NCBI GenBank assembly: GCA_040751755.1
Contig: JBFMHC010000026.1
Coordinates: forward strand, 1-64,000
Length of the DNA stretch: 64,000 bases
Direction: 5' to 3'
Origin: PFJX01 sp040751755
Lineage (GTDB): Bacteria > Pseudomonadota > Gammaproteobacteria > Burkholderiales > Thiobacillaceae
Shown here: positions 8,122 to 16,717 of the stretch, in pieces
How the letters are laid out: each line of letters begins with the position of its first letter
Position numbering within the stretch: the first letter of the stretch is position 1
Position numbers and translations under genes: made by a program
Notes under the pieces: generated by a model
Told to the model about the DNA's origin: nothing
Database searches by the model: none
Seen by the model: only the letters and a program-made list of their open reading frames with translations

Positions 8122-9345
8122 ATGCTCAACGCCCTCTGGATCAGCTTCTTCGCGGTTGCCTTCGGCGCCTCCGTCCTGCAGTTCCTGGGCGGCGACCAGG
8201 CCATCTTCGGCACCGTGATGAAGGCCTCGTTCGACGCCGCGAAGACCGCCTTCGAGGTGGCCCTGGGCCTGACCGGCGTGATGTGCCTGTGGCTGGGGGT
8301 GATGAAGGTGGGCGAGCGCGCCGGCTTCCTCGACCGCCTGGGCCGCTGGCTGGCGCCGCTGTTCGCGCGCCTGTTCCCGGATGTGCCGAAAGGCCATCCG
8401 GCGCTCGGCTCCATCACCATGAACATGGCGGCCAACGTGCTGGGCCTGGACAACGCCGCCACGCCCATGGGCCTGAAGGCGATGCGCGAGCTGCAGGAAC
8501 TCAACCCGGACAAGGAGACCGCCAGCAACGCGCAGATCCTGTTCCTGGTGCTCAACGCCTCGTCGGTGACCCTGCTGCCTGTGACCATCTTCACTTACCG
8601 CGCGCAGATGGGGGCGCAGGATCCCACCGACGTGTTCATCCCCATCCTCATGGCCACCTATTGCTCCACCCTCGCGGGCTTCCTGTTCGTCTCCACGGTG
8701 CAGCGCATCCGCCTGGACGGCGTGGTGCTGGCCTGGCTGGGCGGCATCACCGCGGTGGTGGGCGGGCTGGCGTGGTACTTCGCGCAGCTGCCGGCGGCGG
8801 TGATGACCGCGCAGTCCTCGACCCTGTCCAACTTCCTCCTGCTCGCCCTGGTGCTCACCTTCCTGCTCGGCGCGGCGTGGAAAAAGGTGAACGCCTACGA
8901 GGCCTTCATCGACGGCGCCAAGGAGGGCTTCCAGACCGCCGTCACCATCATCCCCTACCTGGTGGCGATGCTGGTGGCGATCGGCATGCTGCGCGCCAGC
9001 GGCGCCCTGCCGGCCTTCGTGGAAGGGGTGCGCGGCCTGGTGCTGGCCCTGGGCTATGACGCCGCCTGGGTGGACGGCCTGCCGACCATGCTGATGAAGC
9101 CGCTCTCCGGTTCCGGCGCGCGCGCCATGATGGTGGAGACCATGCAGGCCAGCGGCGCCGACTCCTTCGCGGGGCGCCTGGCGAGCATCGTCCAGGGCAG
9201 CACCGAGACCACCTTTTACGTCCTGGCGGTGTACTTCGGCGCGGTCGGCATCAAGCGCGTGCGCCACGCCGTGGCGGGGGGGCTGGTCGCCGACCTGGGC
9301 GGATTCGCCGCCGCGGTCGCCACGGCCTATCTATTCTTCGGATAA
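8122..9345 (+). CDS. Fused SpmA-SpmB-like nucleoside-recognition (Gate) membrane protein
   Basis: Polytopic membrane protein of 407 residues. The N-terminal half matches SpmA-type proteins (GSITMNMAANVLGLDNAATPMGL at about residues 93-115, then LFLVLNASSVTLLPVTI). The C-terminal half matches SpmB-type proteins (AVTIIPYLVAMLVAIGMLR, LMKPLSGSGARAMM and IVQGSTETTFYVLAVYFG). The two are separate genes in Bacillus, where they act in spore maturation; here they form one reading frame in an organism with no sign of sporulation. Both halves carry the Gate fold shared with nucleoside transporters. It is the last gene of the small forward operon. The substrate is not known. Confidence 0.85.
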   Translation: MLNALWISFFAVAFGASVLQFLGGDQAIFGTVMKASFDAAKTAFEVALGLTGVMCLWLGVMKVGERAGFLDRLGRWLAPLFARLFPDVPKGHPALGSITMNMAANVLGLDNAATPMGLKAMRELQELNPDKETASNAQILFLVLNASSVTLLPVTIFTYRAQMGAQDPTDVFIPILMATYCSTLAGFLFVSTVQRIRLDGVVLAWLGGITAVVGGLAWYFAQLPAAVMTAQSSTLSNFLLLALVLTFLLGAAWKKVNAYEAFIDGAKEGFQTAVTIIPYLVAMLVAIGMLRASGALPAFVEGVRGLVLALGYDAAWVDGLPTMLMKPLSGSGARAMMVETMQASGADSFAGRLASIVQGSTETTFYVLAVYFGAVGIKRVRHAVAGGLVADLGGFAAAVATAYLFFG

Positions 9346-9366
9346 CACCCCGGCAAAGGAGGCGTC

Positions 9367-12300
9367 ATGTTGGCGAAGCTGCGCGCATGGCTGGTCAAGA
9401 CCCCGGTCAAGGTCGCCCTCGGTCTGGTCGTGACGTATCTCCTGTTCGGCTGGTTCGGTTTCGAGCCGCTGGTGAAATGGTTGGCGCCCAAGATCGTCGC
9501 CGACAAGAGCCGACACCACCTGGTCATCGATGCCGCGAAATTCGACCCCCTTGCGCTGTCGCTGCGCGTGCGCGGCCTCAAGCTGACGGAGCCGGACGGC
9601 AAGCCGCTGCTCGCCTTCGACGAGCTGTTCGTCGACTTCGAGACCGCCAGCCTGTTCAAGTGGGCCTACACCTTCGAGACGGTGCGCCTGGTGGCGCCGC
9701 GCGCCAACGTCGCCCTGCTCGCCGACGGCCAACTCAACTGGAGCGCCCTCATCGAGGCCTTCAAGAGCGAGGAGGACGAGCCGGACCAGCCCCTGCCGCG
9801 CCTGCTGGTGCGCCACTTCGCCCTGGAGAAGGGGCGCGTCGACCTGGCCGACCGGCGCGTCGGCTTCGAGACCGGCCTCGATCCCATCGACCTCAGGTTG
9901 GACGAGCTCTCCACCCTGCCGGACGACAAGGGCGCCTACAGCCTCGCCGCCACCACGCGCCTGGGCGCGCGCATCCGCTGGCAGGGCGAGCTGGGCCTGA
10001 CGCCCACCGTCGCCACGGGCCGGCTGGGCATCGACCAGGTGCGCCTGAGCCGCATCTGGCCCTATTTCAAGGACCGGCTGAACATGGCGCCACCGCAGGG
10101 GCAGGCGGAACTGTCGCTCGACTACCGCGTGTCCTGGATCGACAAGCGGCTCTCCCTGGTGGTGGACAAGATCAACGCGCAGCTGCGGCAGCTGGTCCTG
10201 AGCGGCAAGGCCGCCAAGGAACCGGCCGTGCGCCTGGATAAGCTGGCCTTGCGCGATGGCCGCTTCGACCTGGACAAGCGCAGCCTGGAGATAGGCGGTA
10301 TTGCCCTGGAGGGTGGGCAGATCCAGTTGAATCGGGACCGGGCGGGACGACTGAATGTGCAGGACTGGGTTAAGCCCCTCCCCCTCGAGGGGGGAGGGGT
10401 GGGGGAGAGGGTGGGGCCACTCTCTGATCAGAAGACGCAAAGACCCACCCTCTCCCGCCCTGCGGGCACCCTCCCCCCTCAAGGGAGAGGGGATGGCGAA
10501 CCCTGGCGCATCAAACTCGCCAGCTTTGGTCTGGACGGCCTCGCCATCCGCCTGCGCGACGCCGGTTTCCGCCAGCCACTGGACGCGCGCCTGGGCCGCG
10601 TGAAGATCGACCTCAAGGCGCAGGCCGAGGTGGGTGGCGCGCAGACCCGCGCGCTGGTGGACGGGGTGAACGTGACACTCGCCGACCTGAGTCTGGCGAG
10701 CGGCGAGGGCGGCAAGCCCTTCTTCACCCTGGCCGGCATCGAACTGGCGGACGGCCGCGTCGACCTCGCGGAGCAGGCCGCCACGCTGCGCGCCGTCACG
10801 TTCACCGGCGGCGGGCTGGAGGTGGTGCGCGACCGCCAGGGGCGGCTTGCCTTGCTGGAGGTGTTGCAGCCGGTCGCCAGGCCAGCTGTCGGCAAGCCCG
10901 AAGGTAAGGAGGGCCCCCAATCTGGCTGGCGTTACCGCATCGATGACGTCGGTCTCGCCGGTTTCCGCGTCGATGTGCGCGACGAGGGCGTGCAGCCCGC
11001 CGTGCGTCTGGGTCTGGAGCGCATCGATGCCTCGGTGAAAGGGGTGAGCCAGGACCTGAAGCAGTCCCTGCCCGTGAGGCTGAGCCTGCGCGTGAAGCAG
11101 GGCGGGGCGTTCCAGGCGGACGGCCGGGTCACGCCCGCGAAGGCGGCGGCCGACCTGCGCCTGCGTCTCAGCGGCCTCGATCTGCGCCCCGCTCAGCCAT
11201 ACGTCGGCCAGGCCGCCAACCTGGTCCTGGCCTCCGGTACGGCCTCCGCGCAGGGGCGCCTGCGCCTCGACGGCAAGCCCAGGTTCGAGGGCGGTTTCCA
11301 GGTGGCGGACCTGCTGCTCAGCGAGAGCGAAAGCGGCGAGCGTTTCCTGGCCTGGAAGCGCTTGTCCAGCGACAGCGTCAGCTATCGCCCCGAGGCCCTC
11401 GACATCGACGAGCTGAGGCTCGACGGCCTGGGCGCGAAACTGGTGATCTACGCGGACAAGACGGTCAATCTGAAGAGGATCCTGAAATCGGAGGGTACGA
11501 AGCGCGGCGGCGAGGCCGCCGCGGCCACCCTCTCCCCAACCCCTCTCCCCTCAAGGGAGAGGGGCTCGCAGAACTTGGCGTCGTCCACGGAGACACCCCC
11601 TCCCCCTCGAGGGGGGAGGGTGGCGCCCACTCAAACCGCCACCCGCATGACCATCGACCGCATCCGCGTCGAGAACGGCGAGTTGGACTTCGCCGACCTC
11701 TCGCTGGCCTTGCCCTTCGCCACCCGCATCCACCACTTCAAGGGGGCGTTCAACGGCATCTCCACGCAGCCGGGCAGCGCCGCGCAGCTGGAGCTGGACG
11801 GCCAGGTGGACGACCACGGCCTGGCGCGCGCGGTGGGCCAGCTGGACTTGTTCGATCCCACCGGCTTCATGGACATCAAGGTGGTGTTCCGCAACGTCGA
11901 GATGACGCGCCTGACGCCCTACACCGCCACCTTCGTGGGCCGCAAGATCCAGTCCGGCAAGCTCTCCCTGGACCTGGAGTACAAGCTCAAGCAGAGGCAG
12001 CTCCTGGGCGAGAACCAGATCGTCATGGACAAGCTCACCCTGGGCGAGCGGGTGCAGAGCCCCACCGCCAAGGACCTGCCCCTGGACCTGGCGATCGCCA
12101 TCCTGCAGGACGGCGACGGCCGCATCGACCTCGGCCTGCCGGTCTCCGGCAGCCTGGACGACCCCGAGTTCAGCTACGGCCGCATCATCTGGAAGGCCAT
12201 CGGCAACATCATCACCAAGATCGTCACCGCGCCGTTCCGCGCCCTTGCCAGCCTGTTCGGCGGCGATGGCGAGAAGCTGGAGAGGATCGCCTTCGAGGCG

Positions 12301-12954
12301 GGCGAGGCGGGACTCACGCCGCCGGAGCGGGAGAAGTTCAAACAGATCGCCACCGTCCTCGGGAAGCGGCCCGGGCTGGCGCTCACCGTGCATCCCGCGT
12401 GGTCCGCCGAGCTCGACCGCCCGGCCATGAAGGAGGCGCGCCTGCGCCGCGCGGTGGCGGAGCGGATGGGCCTGAAGCTGGCGCAGGACGAGGAACCGGG
12501 ACCCATCTCCACCGCCAGCCCGAAGGCCCAGGCAGCGCTGGAGGCCCTCTATGCCGCGCGTTTCGGCGACGAGGCCTGGCGCACGCTGCGCGCCCAGTGG
12601 CGGCAGGCGAACCCGGGCAAGCAGCCGGAAGGCGCAGCCGGCAGGTTGATGTCGCGCCTGCAGGGCCTGTTGAAGAAACAGGAACCGCTGTCCGAGGCGG
12701 AGCTGGCGCGGCTCAAGGATGCCGATCTGCACGCCCTGCTGTATGCCCGTCTGCTCGAGCGGGTCGAGGTGGCCGACGCCGACCTCGCCGCCCTCGCGCG
12801 CAGCCGCGGCGAGGCCATCGCGCGGGGCCTGGCCGCCGCCGGGGCGCCGGCGGCGCGGGTCCGCGTGGATGTCGCGGAGGGGGTTGCGAATGGGGCCGCG
12901 GCAGGCACGCAGGCCGTCGTGCCGGTGCGACTGGAACTCGGGGTGGCGCGTTGA
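9367..12954 (+). CDS. DUF748 / AsmA-like large envelope protein with two in-frame REP-like inserts
   Basis: Predicted envelope protein of 1195 residues: an N-terminal membrane helix (VKVALGLVVTYLLFGWFGF, about 12-30) then a long repetitive beta-rich region typical of DUF748/AsmA-like proteins. Members of this broad class span the periplasm and some move lipids. Recognisable parts are the start FDPLALSLRVRGLKLTEPDG, a late segment RIDLGLPVSGSLDDPEFSYG and a C-terminal domain found in DUF748 proteins. Two stretches are odd: about residues 337-376 (PLPLEGGGVGERV...) and about 720-755 (LSPTPLPSRERG...) are translations of REP-like palindromes that keep the frame open. A purine-rich AAAGGAGG lies just before the ATG. 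Confidence 0.85.
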   Translation: MLAKLRAWLVKTPVKVALGLVVTYLLFGWFGFEPLVKWLAPKIVADKSRHHLVIDAAKFDPLALSLRVRGLKLTEPDGKPLLAFDELFVDFETASLFKWAYTFETVRLVAPRANVALLADGQLNWSALIEAFKSEEDEPDQPLPRLLVRHFALEKGRVDLADRRVGFETGLDPIDLRLDELSTLPDDKGAYSLAATTRLGARIRWQGELGLTPTVATGRLGIDQVRLSRIWPYFKDRLNMAPPQGQAELSLDYRVSWIDKRLSLVVDKINAQLRQLVLSGKAAKEPAVRLDKLALRDGRFDLDKRSLEIGGIALEGGQIQLNRDRAGRLNVQDWVKPLPLEGGGVGERVGPLSDQKTQRPTLSRPAGTLPPQGRGDGEPWRIKLASFGLDGLAIRLRDAGFRQPLDARLGRVKIDLKAQAEVGGAQTRALVDGVNVTLADLSLASGEGGKPFFTLAGIELADGRVDLAEQAATLRAVTFTGGGLEVVRDRQGRLALLEVLQPVARPAVGKPEGKEGPQSGWRYRIDDVGLAGFRVDVRDEGVQPAVRLGLERIDASVKGVSQDLKQSLPVRLSLRVKQGGAFQADGRVTPAKAAADLRLRLSGLDLRPAQPYVGQAANLVLASGTASAQGRLRLDGKPRFEGGFQVADLLLSESESGERFLAWKRLSSDSVSYRPEALDIDELRLDGLGAKLVIYADKTVNLKRILKSEGTKRGGEAAAATLSPTPLPSRERGSQNLASSTETPPPPRGGRVAPTQTATRMTIDRIRVENGELDFADLSLALPFATRIHHFKGAFNGISTQPGSAAQLELDGQVDDHGLARAVGQLDLFDPTGFMDIKVVFRNVEMTRLTPYTATFVGRKIQSGKLSLDLEYKLKQRQLLGENQIVMDKLTLGERVQSPTAKDLPLDLAIAILQDGDGRIDLGLPVSGSLDDPEFSYGRIIWKAIGNIITKIVTAPFRALASLFGGDGEKLERIAFEAGEAGLTPPEREKFKQIATVLGKRPGLALTVHPAWSAELDRPAMKEARLRRAVAERMGLKLAQDEEPGPISTASPKAQAALEALYAARFGDEAWRTLRAQWRQANPGKQPEGAAGRLMSRLQGLLKKQEPLSEAELARLKDADLHALLYARLLERVEVADADLAALARSRGEAIARGLAAAGAPAARVRVDVAEGVANGAAAGTQAVVPVRLELGVAR
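10375..10492 (+). repeat. REP-like palindromic element pair 1, inside the DUF748 gene
   Basis: Two GC-rich units in inverted orientation. The left arm reads CCCCTCCCCCTCGAGGGGGG then a GGGGAGAGGGTGGGG tail. The right arm (10444-10492) is its reverse complement with changes, ending CAAGGGAGAGGGG. Each unit is itself a palindrome. The interval between the arms is about 27 bases. The frame stays open throughout. Confidence 0.85.
11524..11628 (+). repeat. REP-like palindromic element pair 2, inside the DUF748 gene
   Basis: A second pair of the same family in the opposite arrangement to the first. The unit CCACCCTCTCCCCAACCCCT ending CAAGGGAGAGGGG occupies 11524-11564. The unit CCCCCTCCCCCTCGAGGGGG ending GGGAGGGTGGCGCC occupies 11595-11628. 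About 30 bases lie between them. Both are translated, as proline/arginine/glycine-rich linker. Confidence 0.85.
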
Positions 12955-12976
12955 GGCGCCACGACGCCTCTCCGGA

Positions 12977-12994
12977 CTGTCACATTTCTGTCAG
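12977..12994 (+). promoter_or_regulatory. Pho box upstream of ppx
   Basis: Two direct repeats CTGTCAC and CTGTCAG separated by ATTT, giving the 18-base layout of a PhoB-binding site (7+4+7, repeats 11 bases apart). It lies 35 bases before the ppx ATG and after the DUF748 stop. A GATAAT hexamer begins on its last base; this is too close for a standard PhoB promoter spacing, so the exact -10 is uncertain. Confidence 0.65.
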
Positions 12995-13028
12995 ATAATC
13001 CCGCGTCCATTGTTTCAGTCCGCCTGTC

Positions 13029-14531
13029 ATGCAGGATTACCCGACGCTTGCCGCCATCGACCTGGGCTCCAACTCCTTCCACCTGCAAGTGGCGCGCGTG
13101 GAGGGCGAGCAGCTGTTCTACCTGGATTCCCTCAAGGAGCCGGTGCGCCTGGCCGCCGGCCTGACCGAGGCGAAGAAGCTAGATGCCGCGGCGCAGAAGC
13201 GCGCCCTCAGCTGCCTGGCGCGCTTCGGCGAACGCCTGCAGGGCATGCCCGCGGAGGCGGTGCGCGCGGTCGGCACCTCGGCCCTGCGCGTGGCCAAGAA
13301 CGCGCCGGCCTTCCTGGAAAAGGCGCATGAGGCCCTGGGCTTCGACATCGAGATCGTCGCCGGCCGCGAGGAGGCGCGCCTCATCTACCTGGGCGTCTCG
13401 CACAGCCTGCCGCTGACGCAGACGCCGCGCCTGGTGGTGGACATCGGCGGCGGCTCCACCGAGTGCATCATCGGCGTCGGCTACGAGGCGCGCGAGCGGG
13501 AGAGCCTGCGCATGGGCTGCGTCGGCTACAGCAAGCGCTTCTTCGCCGACGGCCTGCTCGACAAGGCGGCGTTCAGGACCGCCGAGACCACCGCGCGGGT
13601 CGAGATCCAGGCGGTGGCCTCGCAGTTCCGCGCCGGCGCCTGGGAGGCCGCCGTGGGCTCCTCCGGCACCGCCAAGGCCCTGGGCGAGATCTGCGCGCAG
13701 AACGGCTTCTCCGACGGCGCCATCACCCTGGAAGGCCTCAAGTGGCTGCGCGAGCAGTTGATCAAGGCCGGCACGCTGGCGCGCGTCGACCTCGCCGGCC
13801 TGCGCGCGGACCGCCAGCCGGTGATCGCCGGCGGCCTCACCGTGATGCTGGCGCTGTTCCAGGAGCTGGGCATCGAGTCCATGGCCATCGCCCAGGGGGC
13901 GATGCGCGAGGGCATCCTATGGGACCTGCTGGGGCGCGTGCACGAGCACGACATGCGCGACGTCACGGTCACCCAGTTCCAGCGTCGCTACCAGGTCGAC
14001 CGGCGCCAGGCCGCGCGCGTGGAAAGGCTGGCCCTGGCGCTGTTGCAGGACGTGGGTGGGGCGGTGGGCGAGCCCATGGAGGCGGCGCGCCACCGCCTGG
14101 CCTGGGCGGCGCGCCTGCACGAGGTGGGCATCTCCATCGCCCATTCCGGCTTCCACAAGCACGGTGCCTACATCCTCGAAAACGCCGACATGCCCGGCTT
14201 CTCGCGCCGCGACCAGGTCGCCCTGGCGGCGCTGGTGCGGGCCAGCCGCGGCAGCCTGGGCAAGCTCAGCCTGCCCTGGTCGGACACCAACTGGCCGCTC
14301 ATCCTCTGCCTGCGCCTGGCGGTGCTGTTCAGCCAGGGGCGGCGCGACGTGGAACTGGCGGGGCTGCGGCTGTCGTGCCAGGGCGGCGAGCGCAGCGGCG
14401 AATACGTGCTCGCCGTGCCCGCGGACTGGCTGCGCGCCAATCCGCTGACCCAGGCGGCGCTGGAGCAGGAACGCAAGGATTGGGGCAGCGTCGCGCCGGC
14501 GGTGCGGCTGGCGGGGCTCAAGGCGGCCTGA
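13029..14531 (+). CDS. ppx: Exopolyphosphatase, Ppx/GppA family
   Basis: Cytosolic enzyme of 500 residues that releases phosphate from the ends of inorganic polyphosphate chains (GppA relatives hydrolyse pppGpp). The actin-like ATPase fold is evident from AAIDLGSNSFHLQVARVEG at the N-terminus, VRAVGTSALRVAKN, the second phosphate loop VVDIGGGSTECIIG (about residues 137-150) and AVGSSGTAKALGEI. The C-terminal helical part includes LAWAARLHEVGISIAHSGFH, the HD-like region of Ppx. Length matches the long Ppx form. It faces ppk tail to tail with 31 bases between the stops, and a Pho box lies in its leader, so phosphate starvation probably controls it. Confidence 0.93.
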   Translation: MQDYPTLAAIDLGSNSFHLQVARVEGEQLFYLDSLKEPVRLAAGLTEAKKLDAAAQKRALSCLARFGERLQGMPAEAVRAVGTSALRVAKNAPAFLEKAHEALGFDIEIVAGREEARLIYLGVSHSLPLTQTPRLVVDIGGGSTECIIGVGYEARERESLRMGCVGYSKRFFADGLLDKAAFRTAETTARVEIQAVASQFRAGAWEAAVGSSGTAKALGEICAQNGFSDGAITLEGLKWLREQLIKAGTLARVDLAGLRADRQPVIAGGLTVMLALFQELGIESMAIAQGAMREGILWDLLGRVHEHDMRDVTVTQFQRRYQVDRRQAARVERLALALLQDVGGAVGEPMEAARHRLAWAARLHEVGISIAHSGFHKHGAYILENADMPGFSRRDQVALAALVRASRGSLGKLSLPWSDTNWPLILCLRLAVLFSQGRRDVELAGLRLSCQGGERSGEYVLAVPADWLRANPLTQAALEQERKDWGSVAPAVRLAGLKAA

Positions 14532-14562
14532 GGCCCTTTGCCGCGGCGCCCGCAGGCCCGGG

Positions 14563-16653
14563 TCAGCCGCCGAGCAGGTGCAGGAGGTGGGCCTGCGCGT
14601 CGAAACCGCGACCGCGCCGCGTGCGCTTGCGGTAGCTGCCGTCCGGCTGCATCTCCCAGGTGAGCACGTTGTCCTTCAGGTAGGGCTTGATGCCCTCGTT
14701 GATGACGCGCCGCTTCACCTTCGGATCGAGCAAGGGGAAGCCGGTCTCGATGCGGCGGAAGAAGTTGCGGTCCATCCAGTCGGCGCTTGCGAGGTAGACG
14801 TCCTCCTGGCCGCCGTTCCAGAAGTAGAAGATGCGGTGGTGCTCCAGGAAACGGCCGATCACCGAGCGCACGCGGATGTTCTCGGAGACGCCGGGGATTC
14901 CGGCGCGCAGGGCGCACACGCCGCGGATGATCAGGTCGATCTGCACCCCGGCCTGCGAGGCCTCGTACAGCGCGGCGATGATCTTCGGCTCCAGCAGGGC
15001 GTTCATCTTCGCGACGATGATCGCCTTCTCGCCGGCGCGCGCGCGCGCCGTCTCGTTCTGGATCGCCTTGATCATGCGCGGGTGCATGGTGAAGGGCGAT
15101 TGCAGCAGGTGGCTGTGCTCGCCCGCGTCGCCCAGGCCGGTGATCTGCTGGAACACGTCGTTCACGTCCTGGCACAGTTCCGGTTGGCAGGTGAGCAGGC
15201 CGAAGTCGGTGTACAGGCGCGCGGTGCGGGCGTGGTAGTTGCCGGTGCCGAGGTGGCAGTAGCGCTTCAGGCCGCCCGGCTCGCGGCGCACCACCAGCGC
15301 CAGCTTGGCGTGCGTCTTGTAGCCCACCACGCCGTACACCACGTGCGCACCGGCCTCCTCCAGCTTCTGCGCCCAGTTGATGTTGGCCTCCTCGTCGAAG
15401 CGCGCGAGCAGCTCCACCACCACCGTCACCTCCTTCTGGCGCTGCGCCGCCTTGATCAGGTGGCGCATCAGCTCGGAGTCGGTGCCGGTGCGGTACACGG
15501 TCTGGCGGATCGCCAGCACGTCCGGGTCCTCCGCCGCCTGGCGGATGAATTCGGTGACCGGCTGGAAGCTCTGGAAGGGGTGGTGCAGGAGGATGTCGCC
15601 CTTGCTGATCGCCTTGAAGATGTCCGGCTCCTTCTGCAGCGCGGCGGGCATGCCCTGGGCGAAGTCCGGGAATTTCAGCTCCGGGCGCTCGACGCGGTCG
15701 GGCACCTGCATCAGGCGCACCAGGTTGACGGGGCCGTGCACCTGGTACAGGTCATCGCGCTCCAGGCCGAACTGGGAAAGCAGGAACTCGGTCATCTCCT
15801 CCGAGCAGTTGTCCGCCACCTCCAGGCGCACCGCGTCGCCGAAGTGGCGGTGCGGCAGTTCGCCCTGCAGCTGCTCGCGCAGGTTCTTGTTCTCCTCATC
15901 GTCGACGAACAGGTCGGAGTTGCGCGTGACGCGGAACTGGTAGCAGCCCTGCACCTCCATGCCCGCGAACAGCTCGCCGACGTGGGCGTGGATGATGGAG
16001 GAGAGGAACACGAAGCCGACGTTGTTCTCCTGGCCGGGCTCGGCATCCCCCGTGGCGCAGAGGGCGTGCGGGAACTGGATCACGCGCGGCAGGCTGCGCG
16101 GCGCCTGCACCACGGCGCGCCCGGAGTTGCGCCCGAAGGCGTCCTTGCCGGACAGCTCGACCGCGAAGTTGAGGCTCTTGTTGAGCACGTTGGGGAAGGG
16201 GTGGGCGGGGTCGAGGCCGATGGGGGTGAGCACCGGCATCAGCTCGCGGAAGAAGTAGTCCTTGATCCAGGCCGCCTGCGCCTCGTTCCACTGCGTGCGG
16301 CGGCAGAAGCGGATGCCCTCGTCCTGCAGCGCCGGCAGGACCGATTTGTTGAGCAGCTCGTATTGCCGCGCCACCAGGGCGTGCGCCACCCTGGAGACCT
16401 GGCGGTAGACCTGCCGCACGCTCAGCCCGTCCGGCCCCTTGAAGCCGGGGTTGAGACGCAGCTGCTCCTTCAGCCCGGACATGCGGATTTCGAAGAACTC
16501 ATCCATGTTGCTGGAGAAGATGCAGAGGAAGCGCAGGCGCTCCAGCAGCGGTGTGTCCTCCGACTCCGCCTGGGCGAGGACGCGGCGGTTGAATTCCAGG
16601 ATGCCGAGTTCGCGGTTGATGAGGTGTTCGGGGGCGGGCAGGGGCAGGCTCAT
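14563..16653 (-). CDS. ppk: Polyphosphate kinase 1
   Basis: Makes long-chain polyphosphate from ATP at the inner face of the membrane. The ATG chosen gives 696 residues, normal for Ppk1, and starts with the conserved INRELGILEFNRRVL; longer upstream starts only add an unconserved basic stretch. Conserved parts include FFEIRMSGLKEQ, HHPFQSFQPVTEFI, the arginine-rich IRQTVYRTGTDSEL and GYKTHAKLALVVRRE, whose histidine (residue 448) corresponds to the phosphorylated histidine of the family. The second histidine domain is visible as CHLGTGNYHARTARLYTDFG. It converges with ppx, and 64 bases separate its start from the CYTH-CHAD gene on the other strand, so the three form one polyphosphate locus. 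Confidence 0.95.
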   Translation of the reverse strand: MSLPLPAPEHLINRELGILEFNRRVLAQAESEDTPLLERLRFLCIFSSNMDEFFEIRMSGLKEQLRLNPGFKGPDGLSVRQVYRQVSRVAHALVARQYELLNKSVLPALQDEGIRFCRRTQWNEAQAAWIKDYFFRELMPVLTPIGLDPAHPFPNVLNKSLNFAVELSGKDAFGRNSGRAVVQAPRSLPRVIQFPHALCATGDAEPGQENNVGFVFLSSIIHAHVGELFAGMEVQGCYQFRVTRNSDLFVDDEENKNLREQLQGELPHRHFGDAVRLEVADNCSEEMTEFLLSQFGLERDDLYQVHGPVNLVRLMQVPDRVERPELKFPDFAQGMPAALQKEPDIFKAISKGDILLHHPFQSFQPVTEFIRQAAEDPDVLAIRQTVYRTGTDSELMRHLIKAAQRQKEVTVVVELLARFDEEANINWAQKLEEAGAHVVYGVVGYKTHAKLALVVRREPGGLKRYCHLGTGNYHARTARLYTDFGLLTCQPELCQDVNDVFQQITGLGDAGEHSHLLQSPFTMHPRMIKAIQNETARARAGEKAIIVAKMNALLEPKIIAALYEASQAGVQIDLIIRGVCALRAGIPGVSENIRVRSVIGRFLEHHRIFYFWNGGQEDVYLASADWMDRNFFRRIETGFPLLDPKVKRRVINEGIKPYLKDNVLTWEMQPDGSYRKRTRRGRGFDAQAHLLHLLGG

Positions 16654-16717
16654 GCGGGCTGTAACACTGATCGGATTGTGGGATGCTACCTTCAAAGCCA
16701 GGAGGTATCTATCTCGC

